From: JAYSFC01 sp041913505
Lineage (GTDB): Bacteria > Pseudomonadota > Gammaproteobacteria > Burkholderiales > Burkholderiaceae_C
Reading direction: 5' to 3'
Assembly (NCBI GenBank): GCA_041913505.1
Contig: JAYSFC010000002.1
Span: 1-64,000 of the forward strand
DNA length: 64,000 nucleotides
Shown here: positions 33,841-42,948 of the stretch, piece after piece
Position numbering within the stretch: position 1 is the first letter of the stretch
How the letters are laid out: the number at the start of each line of letters is the position of its first letter
Position numbers and translations under genes: made by a program
Notes under the pieces: generated by a model
Databases searched by the model: none
What the model was told of the DNA's origin: nothing
What the model saw: only the letters and a program-made list of their open reading frames with translations

Positions 33841-36492
33841 CTACCAGCGCAGCGGGCCGTCTTCGCCGTCCCAGAAGATCCAGCGCCAGCGCTCCTCGTA
33901 GGGCGAGGTGCCGATGTTGAACGGGTCCATGCCGGCGTCGCTGCGCTGCAGGCCCACGAGGTAGCCCCCATGGCTGCTCGCCACCAAGGTGCGCCCGTCG
34001 GGGCTGGCATCCACCGAGGCGATGGCGCTGCCCACATGGTGGCGCCACAGCGTCTCGAGTTGCGGGCCAATGGCATGCAGGTAGCCGTCGGCATCGCCGA
34101 CCACGGTGGTGCCGTCCGGCAGCGCCACGCGCAATGCGTCCACGGTGAGGCCTGCCATGGCCGGACCCGCAGCGGGCAGTTGCTCCACCCGGCCGGAGGA
34201 CAACAGGTAGCCGCCCGTGGGGTTGCGCAGCAGCACGCGCTGGCCGTCGCCTGAAGGCACGAGCTGGTCGCAGCGCCGTGCCAGGGCGTCTTCACCTGGG
34301 GGCAAGGGAAAGCGGGCGATGGCCGGCCCTTCAAGGGTGCGGCGTGTGCTGAGTTCTCCGTCCTCGCACAGTGCCCAGCAGCGGCCGTCGGGGGAGCGGC
34401 CCGCGCCGCGCAGGCGGGGCAGTGGGCTGTGCCACAGGCCGGTGAGCAGCATCCAGTGGAGGGTGTCGCTTCCGGGTTCGCCAATGCGCACGAGCAGCCG
34501 CTCGGCGTCGAGCAGGAACACGGCGCTCACGCACCGGCCGGCTTCGCGCGAGCGGGCCAGCAGCGCGTTGGGCGCGAAGGCAAAGTGCTGGCGCAGGCGG
34601 CGGGAAAGCCCGGGGTCATGGCAGCGGTGCACTACGCGGGCGAGTTGCAGCGCAATGGCCGCGTCGGCCCCGCGCGGGTCGGCGTCCGGCAGCGAAGGCT
34701 GCGGCGCCTCGGTGGCATCGGGGGGGATGCAGTGGCGGCGCATGGCCGCCACATAGTCCCGGCCTTGCTGCTGCCACCGTGCCGACAGCTCCAGCAGCGC
34801 GGCCGGGAAGACCTGGGCATCGGGTAGCGTGTCCGGTACGGGCGGGCGGGCGAGCAGCCGCACCAGCGACTTGGCGCGTTCGGTCTCGGCGCGCTGGGCG
34901 CGCTGCAGGGCCTCGCGCTCGAGCAGGCGCTGCTCCAGCGCGCCGAACATACGCGCGAGGCGCAGCACGTGGGTGGCCGAGTGGTGCAGCAGCGGCGCTC
35001 GGCCGCTGTCCTGGCGCTGGGCCTCGGTAAAGCGCAGCCAGGGCGTGCCTTCGCGGTTGCTCTCCAGCTCCAGCAGGTAGCTTGCGTGGTTGTTGTCCTC
35101 GCCATCGCCGGGGGCGCTGGGGCCGGTTTCCCAACTGAGCTTGATCCCGAGGCTGTAGCTGTGCTCGCCACGCCGCCCAGGCTGGCGCGCGCCTACCCAG
35201 ATGTCGCGTTCCCAGAAACCGTTGCGGTCGCTGTCCCACCAGTCGTTGTATTCCTCAGTGAACACCGGCAGCTGGGCGAGCGCCTGCACGCGGGCCGGCG
35301 GCAGACTGCGCTGCAGCCAGCCCCAGAGCGGGTAGCCCGTGCGCACCTGGGCCAGGCCCTCGCTTGCATGGGTGAGCACGGCCTGCCAGGCGCGCGAGGC
35401 GGCGGCGTGGGCGTCTGCGGGGGCCGCATCGTCGAGGGTACGCCATTCGCCGCAGGTGCCGCTGTCGTCATAGCGCCGCCACAGCAGCGTGAGCTCGTCT
35501 GCCAGGGGCGCATCGCGCAGGCCCAGGCGGGCCGTGACCCGGCCGAGCAGGCCGCGCGGGCGCTCGATCCGGCCTGCCTCGAAGTAGAAGTCCCAGCGGC
35601 GCCAGACGGTGATGAAGACGCTGTCCTCGCGCTGGTCGCCGCCAGCGTCCACATGGCGGCGACACAGGGCGTAGTCGGTGTCGCCGAACCAGTCTTGCAG
35701 CCGGTGGGCGCGGCGTGCGATCAGCGGGCTGTGCACCAGGGCGCGGATCGTCTCGATCCCCACAGCGCTGCCCGGCGCGCAGGGGCCCTCGGCGCGCGGC
35801 AGCAGCCCGGGCACCGCACCGGGCTCGCGCAGCAGCGCTTCGCCTGCGCGTGCCAGGGTGCGCAGCGCGCCGTGCTCGAACAGGCGGCCCGGGCCGCCCT
35901 GGCCATCGGACAGGCCGTTGACGCCTTCGGGGCGCAGCTGGGCGGCCAGCGCCTCGGCCAGGTAGTCCGTAGGGTCGGCTCCGGGCGCGGGGGCCTCGGC
36001 CGCCGCGTCGAGCCACCAGGGCAGATCGGCCGGGCCTTGCCAGCAGGCCGCATAGCCGCCGCTGAGCAACGCCCAGCGCGCGGCGACGGCGCCGCCCACA
36101 TGCAGCCGCCCGTTGGCGCCATCGCCCCAGAGCAGTTCCTGCAGTCGCAGCGCACCACCCACGGCCACCAGGCCGGGGCCGAGCAGGGCCTGGCGCGCGT
36201 GCAGCGCGCCGCTCACGAGCAGGTGTGCATTGCCGCCGGTTTCCGAAGCGAGCAGGGCACCCTCCAGCTGCAGATCGCCTTGCACCCAGAGCAGCCAGGG
36301 GGCACGTTCACTGTCGTGCGCGGTGCCGGGGATGGGTAACGCGTCGAGCGCGAGCAGCGGCAGCGCCAGGTCGCCCTGGTGCCAGAGCACGGGGGTGGCG
36401 GGGTCGGGGGGCTCGCCGCCATCCAGCCCCAGCGCAGCGCGCCAGTCGGCGGGCAGGTGGCCTGCCAAGTCGGCGAGCCGGGCCAGGATCAT
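33841..36492 (-). CDS. Uncharacterised 883-aa protein with beta-helix-like N-terminus and WD40-like C-terminus
   Basis: I do not recognise this protein as a whole. Residues about 60-165 alternate V/L-x-G patterns (WVQGDLQLEGALL, LLVSGALHARQALLGPGLVAVGGALRL), like polymer-forming beta-helix (bactofilin-like) segments. The middle (about 250-480) is rich in tryptophan and tyrosine (FTEEYNDWWDSDRNGFWERD) with a helical coil near 500-540. The C-terminal 200 residues hold three or four WD40/quinoprotein-like blades (SPDGRCWALCEDG, GDADGYLHAIG, ASPDGRTLVASSHGGYLVGL). No signal peptide is seen, so it is probably cytoplasmic. Its ATG at 36492 overlaps the osmC stop as ATGA, implying co-expression with a peroxide-defence protein. 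Confidence 0.75.
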   Translation of the reverse strand: MILARLADLAGHLPADWRAALGLDGGEPPDPATPVLWHQGDLALPLLALDALPIPGTAHDSERAPWLLWVQGDLQLEGALLASETGGNAHLLVSGALHARQALLGPGLVAVGGALRLQELLWGDGANGRLHVGGAVAARWALLSGGYAACWQGPADLPWWLDAAAEAPAPGADPTDYLAEALAAQLRPEGVNGLSDGQGGPGRLFEHGALRTLARAGEALLREPGAVPGLLPRAEGPCAPGSAVGIETIRALVHSPLIARRAHRLQDWFGDTDYALCRRHVDAGGDQREDSVFITVWRRWDFYFEAGRIERPRGLLGRVTARLGLRDAPLADELTLLWRRYDDSGTCGEWRTLDDAAPADAHAAASRAWQAVLTHASEGLAQVRTGYPLWGWLQRSLPPARVQALAQLPVFTEEYNDWWDSDRNGFWERDIWVGARQPGRRGEHSYSLGIKLSWETGPSAPGDGEDNNHASYLLELESNREGTPWLRFTEAQRQDSGRAPLLHHSATHVLRLARMFGALEQRLLEREALQRAQRAETERAKSLVRLLARPPVPDTLPDAQVFPAALLELSARWQQQGRDYVAAMRRHCIPPDATEAPQPSLPDADPRGADAAIALQLARVVHRCHDPGLSRRLRQHFAFAPNALLARSREAGRCVSAVFLLDAERLLVRIGEPGSDTLHWMLLTGLWHSPLPRLRGAGRSPDGRCWALCEDGELSTRRTLEGPAIARFPLPPGEDALARRCDQLVPSGDGQRVLLRNPTGGYLLSSGRVEQLPAAGPAMAGLTVDALRVALPDGTTVVGDADGYLHAIGPQLETLWRHHVGSAIASVDASPDGRTLVASSHGGYLVGLQRSDAGMDPFNIGTSPYEERWRWIFWDGEDGPLRW

Positions 36493-36962
36493 GCGGCGAT
36501 CACCGGCTCGCAACGCACCTCCGTCTTGACCGAGTTGGCGATGAAGCACTCCTCGTGCGCGCGGTGGTGCAGCGCCTCGATCTGCGCCGGTGTGGGCAAT
36601 GGCGCACCCGAGAACGCGACCTCGGGGCGCAGCGTGACCACGGTCATGGCCATGCGGCGATCGGCGCCACGGGCCATCACGCCCTCGGCCTGGTCGCGGT
36701 AGCGGTCCACGCAGAACCCCTGCTGTGCCGCGAGCGACAGGAACCACAGCATGTGACAGCTCGACAGCGATGCGACGAAGGCCTCCTCGGGGTCCACGGC
36801 GGCGGCGTCCGACCAGGGCAGGGGCACCACGTGCGGAGATGACGATCCGGGCACTTCCGCTCCTCCATCGAAGCGCAGCAGGTGGCGGCGGCTGTAGCGG
36901 TTGTCGAGAAAGCTCTGGTCTGCGCGCTCCCAGAGCACTTCGGCGCTGTAGTGGTGGGCCAT
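36489..36962 (-). CDS. OsmC-family peroxiredoxin-like protein
   Basis: A 157-aa OsmC/Ohr-fold protein. It carries the conserved DPEEAFVASLSSCHMLWFL with one cysteine, the position of the peroxidatic cysteine, and a second cysteine in HEECFIANSVKTEV, as in the OsmC hydroperoxide reductases. It reduces organic peroxides by family. The following 883-aa gene overlaps it by 4 bp. It is divergent from the deacylase gene at 37088. Confidence 0.9.
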   Translation of the reverse strand: MAHHYSAEVLWERADQSFLDNRYSRRHLLRFDGGAEVPGSSSPHVVPLPWSDAAAVDPEEAFVASLSSCHMLWFLSLAAQQGFCVDRYRDQAEGVMARGADRRMAMTVVTLRPEVAFSGAPLPTPAQIEALHHRAHEECFIANSVKTEVRCEPVIAA

Positions 36963-37087
36963 GGGGATATTTCGGTGAGGTGAGAGGCTCGGAGCTGGCC
37001 ATTATGCGCAGTGCCCCCGGCCTGCGCGGGGGGGCGCCGCTGGCGTAGGATGCCGTCCTTCGCCGTAGACCGAACCGCTTCCGATCC

Positions 37088-38023
37088 ATGACCCTGAATC
37101 CTCCCGTTTTCGAAGTGTTGCCGCGCGATCTGTCCGCCTACCGCGCGGGCAACACCGGCATCGACTACGTGCACCGCTTCGATTCGGGCCGCCCCGGCCC
37201 GCACGTGCTCATCAACGCGCTCACACATGGCAACGAGATCTGCGGCATGGTGGCTGCCACGCATCTGCTCGACACGGGCGTGCGCCCGCTCGTGGGCACG
37301 CTCACGATCAGCTTCGCCAACGTGGCGGCCTATGAATCCTTCGATGCCACGCGGCCGTTCGAGAGCCGGCAGCTCGTGCACAACCTCAACCGCGTGTGGT
37401 CGGCCGCCGAGCTCGACGGCGAGGGCGACAGCCCCGAGCTGCGCCGTGCGCGTGCGCTGCGCCCTGTGGTGGATGCGGCCGACCACATCCTCGACATCCA
37501 TTCCACGAGCCAGGACGTGGAGCCGTTCTGGGTCTACCCGGCCTTCGCGCGCAATGCCTGCGTGGCGCTGGCGCTGGGCCGTCCAGGCGTGCACCTCGTG
37601 ATGCCCAGCGGCCTGGGTTCGGGCACGCCACTGATCCAGCATGGCCGCCATGGCGTGGACGGCGACGGCGCGGGGGCCGCGCTCGTGGTGGAGTGCGGCC
37701 AGCATTTCCGCCAGAGCGCTGCTGACGTGGCGATGGCCGCCGTGCGCGACTTCCTGGCCCACTTCGGCCTCATCGAGCGCGCGCCGCAGCCCGAGCCGGG
37801 GCCGCAGCGCCGCTATGAGCTGCTGCAGACCTGCATGGTGCGTACGCCGCAATTTGCGTTTGTGCGGCCCGTGGTCGGCTTCGAGACCTTCGCCAAGGAC
37901 GAATGCATCGCCACCGATGGTGAGTACGAGATCCTCTCGCCCTGCGACGGTTGCACGGTCTTCATGCCCACGCGCGAGCCCATCGTGGGGCGCGAGGCGG
38001 TCTACCTCACACGGCCGATTTGA
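37088..38023 (+). CDS. Succinylglutamate desuccinylase/aspartoacylase family protein
   Basis: A 311-aa M14-like zinc amidohydrolase of the AstE/AspA family. Zinc ligands are visible in LTHGNEICG (H and E) and in DIHSTSQD (H); the catalytic glutamate is likely in VVECGQH. It cleaves an N-acyl amino acid, but no arginine succinyltransferase genes are near, so the substrate is open. The C-terminal beta domain (about 230-311) is normal for the family. It converges on the class I fumarase gene. Confidence 0.88.
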   Translation: MTLNPPVFEVLPRDLSAYRAGNTGIDYVHRFDSGRPGPHVLINALTHGNEICGMVAATHLLDTGVRPLVGTLTISFANVAAYESFDATRPFESRQLVHNLNRVWSAAELDGEGDSPELRRARALRPVVDAADHILDIHSTSQDVEPFWVYPAFARNACVALALGRPGVHLVMPSGLGSGTPLIQHGRHGVDGDGAGAALVVECGQHFRQSAADVAMAAVRDFLAHFGLIERAPQPEPGPQRRYELLQTCMVRTPQFAFVRPVVGFETFAKDECIATDGEYEILSPCDGCTVFMPTREPIVGREAVYLTRPI

Positions 38024-38052
38024 CGCCGCCGGGAGGTGCGCACAAGCCCATG

Positions 38053-38075
38053 AAAAAGCCGCCCGGAGGCGGCTT
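38053..38075 (-). terminator. Intrinsic terminator of the class I fumarase gene
   Basis: On the minus strand AAGCCGCC, a TCCG loop and GGCGGCTT are followed by a T run (the A run at 38053-38057). It lies 27 bp beyond the fumarase stop, in the gap with the convergent deacylase. Confidence 0.8.
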
Positions 38076-38101
38076 GGCACGGTGGCGAAGGGCGGGTACG
38101 G

Positions 38102-39658
38102 TCAGGCGGCCGCGACCTCGATGCCCTTGAACTCGCCCGTGGCGATGCGCTTTTGCCATTCGGCCGGGCCCGTGATGTGGGCGCTGGTGCCGCCCGCGTC
38201 CACGGCCACCGTCACGGGCATGTCGACCACGTCGAATTCGTAGATGGCTTCCATGCCCAGGTCCTCGAAACCTACGACCTTGGCGTGCTTGATGGCCTTG
38301 GACACGAGGTAGGCGGCGCCGCCCACGGCCATGAGGTAGGCCGACTTGTGGTTCTTGATCGACTCGATGGCGACGGGGCCGCGCTCGGCCTTGCCAATCA
38401 TGGCGATCAGGCCGGTCTGCTCGAGCATCATGTCGGTGAACTTGTCCATGCGCGTGGCGGTGGTGGGGCCGGCGGGGCCCACGGCCTCGTCCTTCACGGG
38501 GTCCACGGGGCCCACGTAGTAGATCACGCGGTTGGTGAAGTCCACGGGCAGCTTTTCGCCCTTGGCCAGCATGTCCTGGATGCGCTTGTGAGCGGCGTCG
38601 CGGCCCGTGAGCATCTTGCCGTTGAGCAGCAGGGTGTCGCCGGGCTTCCAGCTGGCGACTTCGTCCTTGGTCAGGGTGTTGAGGTCCACGCGCTTGGACT
38701 TGTTGTAGTCGGGCACCCAGTCGATCTTGGGCCACAGGTCGAGGCTGGGGGCGTCCAGGTACACGGGGCCCGAGCCGTCGAGCACGAAGTGGGCGTGGCG
38801 CGTGGCCGCGCAGTTGGGGATCATGGCCACGGGCTTGCTGGCCGCGTGCGTGGGGTACATCTTGATCTTCACGTCCAGCACGGTGGACAGCCCGCCCAGG
38901 CCCTGCGCGCCAATGCCCAGCGCGTTGACCTTTTCATACAGTTCCAGGCGCAGTTCCTCGACCTGGTCGAGCTTCTCTCCGCGCGCGGCCTTGGCCTGCA
39001 GCTCGTACATGTTGAGGTCGTCCATCAGGCTTTCCTTGGCCAGCAGCACCGCCTTCTCGGCCGTGCCGCCGATGCCGATGCCCAGCATGCCCGGCGGGCA
39101 CCAGCCGGCGCCCATGGTCGGCACGGTCTTGAGCACCCAGTCGACCAGGTTGTCGCTGGGGTTCATCATGATCATCTTGGACTTGTTCTCCGAGCCGCCG
39201 CCCTTGGCCGCCACGGTGATGTCCACTTTGTCGCCGGCCACGATCTCGGTGAAGATCACGGCGGGGGTGTTGTCCTTGGTGTTCTTGCGGGCGAACAGCG
39301 GGTCGGCCACCACGCTGGCGCGCAGCGCGTTGTCGGGGTTCATGTAGCCACGGCGCACGCCTTCGTTGATGGCGTCTTCCAGGCTGCCGGTGAAGCCTTC
39401 CCAGCGCACGTCCATGCCCACCTTGAGGAACACGTTTACGATGCCCGTGTCCTGGCAGATCGGACGGTGGCCCGTGGCGCTCATCTTGCTGTTGGTGAGG
39501 ATCTGCGCCATCGCGTCCTTGGCCGCGGGGCTCTGCTCGCGCTCATAGGCGCGGGCCAGGTGGGCGATGTAGTCGGCCGGGTGGTAGTAGCTGATGTACT
39601 GCAGCGCACCCGCGATGGAGTCGATCAGGTCCTGCTGGCGAATGGTCGTCGTGGTCAT
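38102..39658 (-). CDS. fumA: Class I (iron-sulfur) fumarate hydratase
   Basis: A 518-aa class I fumarase, interconverting fumarate and malate with a labile 4Fe-4S cluster. Likely cluster cysteines are in RPICQDTGIV, GWCPPGMLGIGIGGT and IPNCAATRHAHF. The ATG at 39658 gives the family N-terminus (TIRQQDLIDSIAGALQYIS); the longer open frame upstream is a shadow of fumC. It is divergent from fumC, with 162 bp between the starts, so the cell carries an oxygen-sensitive and an oxygen-stable fumarase side by side. A terminator follows at 38053-38075. Confidence 0.95.
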   Translation of the reverse strand: MTTTTIRQQDLIDSIAGALQYISYYHPADYIAHLARAYEREQSPAAKDAMAQILTNSKMSATGHRPICQDTGIVNVFLKVGMDVRWEGFTGSLEDAINEGVRRGYMNPDNALRASVVADPLFARKNTKDNTPAVIFTEIVAGDKVDITVAAKGGGSENKSKMIMMNPSDNLVDWVLKTVPTMGAGWCPPGMLGIGIGGTAEKAVLLAKESLMDDLNMYELQAKAARGEKLDQVEELRLELYEKVNALGIGAQGLGGLSTVLDVKIKMYPTHAASKPVAMIPNCAATRHAHFVLDGSGPVYLDAPSLDLWPKIDWVPDYNKSKRVDLNTLTKDEVASWKPGDTLLLNGKMLTGRDAAHKRIQDMLAKGEKLPVDFTNRVIYYVGPVDPVKDEAVGPAGPTTATRMDKFTDMMLEQTGLIAMIGKAERGPVAIESIKNHKSAYLMAVGGAAYLVSKAIKHAKVVGFEDLGMEAIYEFDVVDMPVTVAVDAGGTSAHITGPAEWQKRIATGEFKGIEVAAA

Positions 39659-39820
39659 GGCGTGGGGAACGGATAGGGTCTGGAAACGCAAAACCCCACA
39701 ATTATCCTCCCGAGCCTTGCACGCGCCTTTCTGGAGGATTTGGCCCGCTACGCAAGCGGCGCGGAGTTGGGTATGCTGGCAAGGCCCTCCGGTTCCCTGT
39801 CTCGCAAAGGAGTTCCTTGC

Positions 39821-41230
39821 ATGACTTCTCCGCAGCCCGCGCTCGCCGGCCAGCCCACGCGCACCGAGCGCGACACGTTCGGCCCCATCGACGTACCTGC
39901 CCGGCATTTGTGGGGCGCGCAGACGCAGCGCTCCCTGCAGCATTTCGCGATCTCGGGCGAGCAGATGCCGCCGGAGCTCATCGCGGCGCTGGCCCAGGTC
40001 AAGCGCGCCAGCGCCTATGTCAACCACTCGCTGGGCCTGCTGAGCGCCACCAAGACGACGGCCATCGTCGCGGCGGCCGACGAGGTGATCGCGGGCGCGC
40101 ACCCGGGCGAATTCCCGCTCGTGGTCTGGCAGACCGGCTCGGGCACGCAGACCAACATGAACATGAACGAGGTGCTGGCCAACCGCGCGAGCGAGATGCT
40201 CGGCGGGCCGCGCGGCGAGGAGCGCCTCGTGCACCCCAACGACGACGTGAACAAGAGCCAGTCCAGCAACGACGTGTTTCCCACCGCCATGCACGTGGCG
40301 GCCGTGGACGCGATCACGCACCGCCTGCTGCCCGCGCTGCAAGGGCTGCGCACCACGCTCGTGGCCAAGGCCGAGGCGTTCGCCGGCATCGTGAAGATCG
40401 GACGTACCCACCTGCAGGACGCGACGCCGCTCACGCTGGGGCAAGAGGTCTCGGGTTGGGCGGCGCAGCTGCAGCATGCCGAACAGCATGTGCGCGCGGC
40501 ACTGCCGCACCTGTGCGAGCTGGCGCTGGGCGGCACGGCCGTGGGCACGGGGCTCAATGCGCCGCCGGGCTACGCGCAGGCCGTGGCCGAGGAACTGGCG
40601 GCCCTCACGGGCCTGCCCCTGGTCACGGCGCCGAACAAGTTCGAGGCACTCGCGAGCTGCGACGCGCTGGTGCAGGCGCACGGCGCGCTCAAGGGGTTGG
40701 CCGCGAGCCTGATGAAGATCGCCAACGACGTGCGCTGGCTCGCCAGCGGCCCGCGCAGCGGCCTGGGCGAGATCACGATCCCCGAGAACGAGCCGGGCTC
40801 GTCCATCATGCCGGGCAAGGTCAACCCCACGCAGTGCGAGGCGCTGACCATGCTGTGCGCGCAGGTGCTGGGCAACGACGTGGCCATCAATGTGGGCGGG
40901 GCATCGGGCAACTTCGAGCTCAACGTGTTCCGGCCCATGGTCATCCACAATTTTCTGCAGAGCGTGCGCCTGCTGGCCGACGGCATGGTGAGTTTCAACG
41001 AGCACTGCGCCGTGGGCATCAAGCCCCAGCACGAGCGCATCGAGGAGCTTGTGGAGCGCTCGCTGATGCTCGTGACGGCGCTCAACCCCCACATTGGCTA
41101 CGACAAGGCAGCCGCCATCGCCAAGAAGGCTCACAAGGAACGCAGCAGCCTGCGCGAGGCGGCCATCGCCTCGGGCCATGTCACGGCCGAGCAGTTCGAC
41201 GCCTGGGTGGTGCCGGGCAAGATGGTGTAG
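39821..41230 (+). CDS. fumC: Class II fumarate hydratase (FumC)
   Basis: A 469-aa class II fumarase, iron-independent, of the aspartase/fumarase superfamily. The signature [15 protein letters not shown] carries the catalytic serine loop, with [14 protein letters not shown] and [17 protein letters not shown] the other two conserved regions. AAAGGAG (39806-39812) lies 8 nt before the ATG, confirming the start at 39821. A strong hairpin terminator follows at 41242-41267. Confidence 0.96.
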   Translation: MTSPQPALAGQPTRTERDTFGPIDVPARHLWGAQTQRSLQHFAISGEQMPPELIAALAQVKRASAYVNHSLGLLSATKTTAIVAAADEVIAGAHPGEFPLVVWQTGSGTQTNMNMNEVLANRASEMLGGPRGEERLVHPNDDVNKSQSSNDVFPTAMHVAAVDAITHRLLPALQGLRTTLVAKAEAFAGIVKIGRTHLQDATPLTLGQEVSGWAAQLQHAEQHVRAALPHLCELALGGTAVGTGLNAPPGYAQAVAEELAALTGLPLVTAPNKFEALASCDALVQAHGALKGLAASLMKIANDVRWLASGPRSGLGEITIPENEPGSSIMPGKVNPTQCEALTMLCAQVLGNDVAINVGGASGNFELNVFRPMVIHNFLQSVRLLADGMVSFNEHCAVGIKPQHERIEELVERSLMLVTALNPHIGYDKAAAIAKKAHKERSSLREAAIASGHVTAEQFDAWVVPGKMV

Positions 41231-41241
41231 CCCCAAAAGCA

Positions 41242-41267
41242 AAAGAGCCCGCGTGGGCGGGCTCTTT
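41242..41267. terminator. Bidirectional terminator between fumC and the esterase
   Basis: AAAGAGCCCGC (41242-41252), loop GTGG, and GCGGGCTCTTT (41257-41267) form an 11-bp perfect stem with an A run before and T run after, so it can stop transcription from both convergent genes. Confidence 0.85.
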
Positions 41268-41291
41268 ACCGGGGGCGTGGCGGGTGCTGCG

Positions 41292-42182
41292 TCACTGCGC
41301 CTGCGGGCGGCGCACGGTACGGAACACGTACTTGAGTGCATCGCCCACAGTGCTTTCCCACACGGGCCATTCGTGCTTGCCGTTGACGATGCGCAGCTCG
41401 GCGGGTTGCTTGTTCTTGCGCAACTGGGCGTACAGCTGGGTGGCCTCGGATTCGATCATGAACTCGTCGTCATCCCCCGAGTTGATGTACATGGGCACGG
41501 GGGTCTTCTTCTGCAGGAAGGACTCCCACAGCGCGGGGTAGTTGTAGGCCTTCCACACGTCGGCGCTGTAGGCGCCGTCGGTGCCCGGCGCTGCGAACAC
41601 CTTCACGAAGCGCGCCGACGAGTCGCCGGGTGGCTCGGGGTTGTAGATCGCGGGGCTCAGCAGGGCCGCGGCCTGGAACTTCTCGGGGTACTTGAGCGCA
41701 TAGCGCAGCGCGCCGTAGCCGCCCATCGACAGGCCGCCAACCACGCGGCCGTCGCGCGTGGTGAGCGCGCGGTAGTTCTTTTCCACATGCGGCACGAGGT
41801 CGCTGAAGAAGGCCGTCTCCATCTTCTCCTTGAGGTCCACGTACCAAGTGGTGCCCGCGTCGGGCATCACGATGATGGCGGGCGGCATGTCGCCATTGGC
41901 CACGAGCGTGTCCACCGTGCGCAGCAGGCTGCCCTTGACGGGCCAGTCGTTGCGCTCCCCTGCGTTGCCGTGCAGCAGGTACATCACGGGGTAGCGCAGC
42001 TTGGCGTTGGCGTCGTAGCCCGTGGGCAGGTAGACGTTGTAGGTCCAGGAGCGGCCCAGCGTGGGGCTCTTGAACTCGGCCGCCTCGATGGTGCCGGCGT
42101 GTGCGATGGGCGCACCCAGCAGGGCGGCCGCGGCCAGCGCGCCGGCCAGGCCCGTGCGCAGCGCGCAGAAGAGGGATTTCAC
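41292..42182 (-). CDS. Secreted alpha/beta-hydrolase esterase (esterase D/antigen 85-like family)
   Basis: A 296-aa esterase-fold protein (PF00756). A signal peptide of about 31 residues ends at PIAHAG. The nucleophile elbow is GGLSMGGYGAL, preceded by YPVMYLLHGNAGERNDW with the oxyanion region; a late histidine (NGKHEWPVW) completes the triad. The GTG start at 42182 is supported by AAGGAG 7 nt upstream (complement of 42190-42195), which the longer frame lacks. It acts in the periplasm or outside; the ester substrate is unknown. Confidence 0.87.
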   Translation of the reverse strand: MKSLFCALRTGLAGALAAAALLGAPIAHAGTIEAAEFKSPTLGRSWTYNVYLPTGYDANAKLRYPVMYLLHGNAGERNDWPVKGSLLRTVDTLVANGDMPPAIIVMPDAGTTWYVDLKEKMETAFFSDLVPHVEKNYRALTTRDGRVVGGLSMGGYGALRYALKYPEKFQAAALLSPAIYNPEPPGDSSARFVKVFAAPGTDGAYSADVWKAYNYPALWESFLQKKTPVPMYINSGDDDEFMIESEATQLYAQLRKNKQPAELRIVNGKHEWPVWESTVGDALKYVFRTVRRPQAQ

Positions 42183-42303
42183 GAAGCAGTCTCCTTGGTG
42201 TTGTGGTGCCGCCCACTGTAAGCGATGTGGCGCGCCTGCGCTGGCGGGCCTTGGCCTACACTGTCCGGGCGCCATGGGGCGCAGCCCGCTTGAGGAATTT
42301 GCC

Positions 42304-42948
42304 ATGACAGCGCAACAACACCTGGTCCAGGTTCCGCTCGATACCCTGCATCCCACGCAGATGACCGTGGGGGCGTCCGAGGTCGCAGCCAAGCGCGCAC
42401 AGTGGGACCATCTCAAGCCGAAGGAGCGCAAGCGCACGCTGGCCTCGCACTGGTTCCCCGCGGTGCGCGGACCGGGGGGGCGCTTCTACATCGTCGATCA
42501 CCACCACCTTGGCCAGGCGCTCGTCCAGGAGGCGGTGCCAGAGGTCTGGGTCATGCAGCTGGCCGATTTCAGCGAAACCGACCTGGGGATGTTCTGGCGA
42601 CTGCTGGAGTTCCACCACTGGGCTCACCCCTACGACGAGCGCGGCAAACGCTGCGATTGGGACGCCATGCCCGGCCACCTGGGCGAACTGCGCGATGACC
42701 CGTACCGCAGCCTGGCGGGCGCCGTGCGCAAGGCCGGTGGCTACGCCAAGGACGCGGCGCCCTTCGTCGAGTTCCTGTGGGCCGACTTCTTCCGCACGCG
42801 CTTTGCGCGCAAGGCCTTGCGTGCGGGCAAGGACGACTGCACCCTGCCCGCGCAGGCGCTGCACGAGGCGCTGGGCCTGGCCCATGGGGCCGAAGCGCGC
42901 TACCTGCCGGGCTGGGCCGGCGCCACCGCCCCTTCCCCGCAAGTGTGA
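42304..42948 (+). CDS. ParB-like nuclease-domain protein (ParBc_2 family)
   Basis: A 214-aa protein of the ParBc_2 family (PF08857), distinct from plasmid or chromosome-partition ParB. It opens with VQVPLDTLHPTQMTVG and carries GGRFYIVDHHHLGQAL, the pattern matching the ParB N-terminal nuclease-like fold. No helix-turn-helix is visible. Function is unknown. The last base of its TGA is the first base of the SulP start (TGATG), so translation is coupled. Confidence 0.82.
   Translation: MTAQQHLVQVPLDTLHPTQMTVGASEVAAKRAQWDHLKPKERKRTLASHWFPAVRGPGGRFYIVDHHHLGQALVQEAVPEVWVMQLADFSETDLGMFWRLLEFHHWAHPYDERGKRCDWDAMPGHLGELRDDPYRSLAGAVRKAGGYAKDAAPFVEFLWADFFRTRFARKALRAGKDDCTLPAQALHEALGLAHGAEARYLPGWAGATAPSPQV

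Noticed and set aside
36493..37089. N-terminal extension of the 883-aa protein
   Set aside because: The extension overlaps all of osmC in another frame and is arginine/proline-rich; the ATG at 36492 with an ATGA overlap is far more likely.
39659..41341. Long minus-strand open frame extending the class I fumarase upstream across fumC
   Set aside because: It is the shadow of fumC in a GC-rich genome; the family N-terminus begins at 39658 and fumC has clear motifs and a ribosome site.
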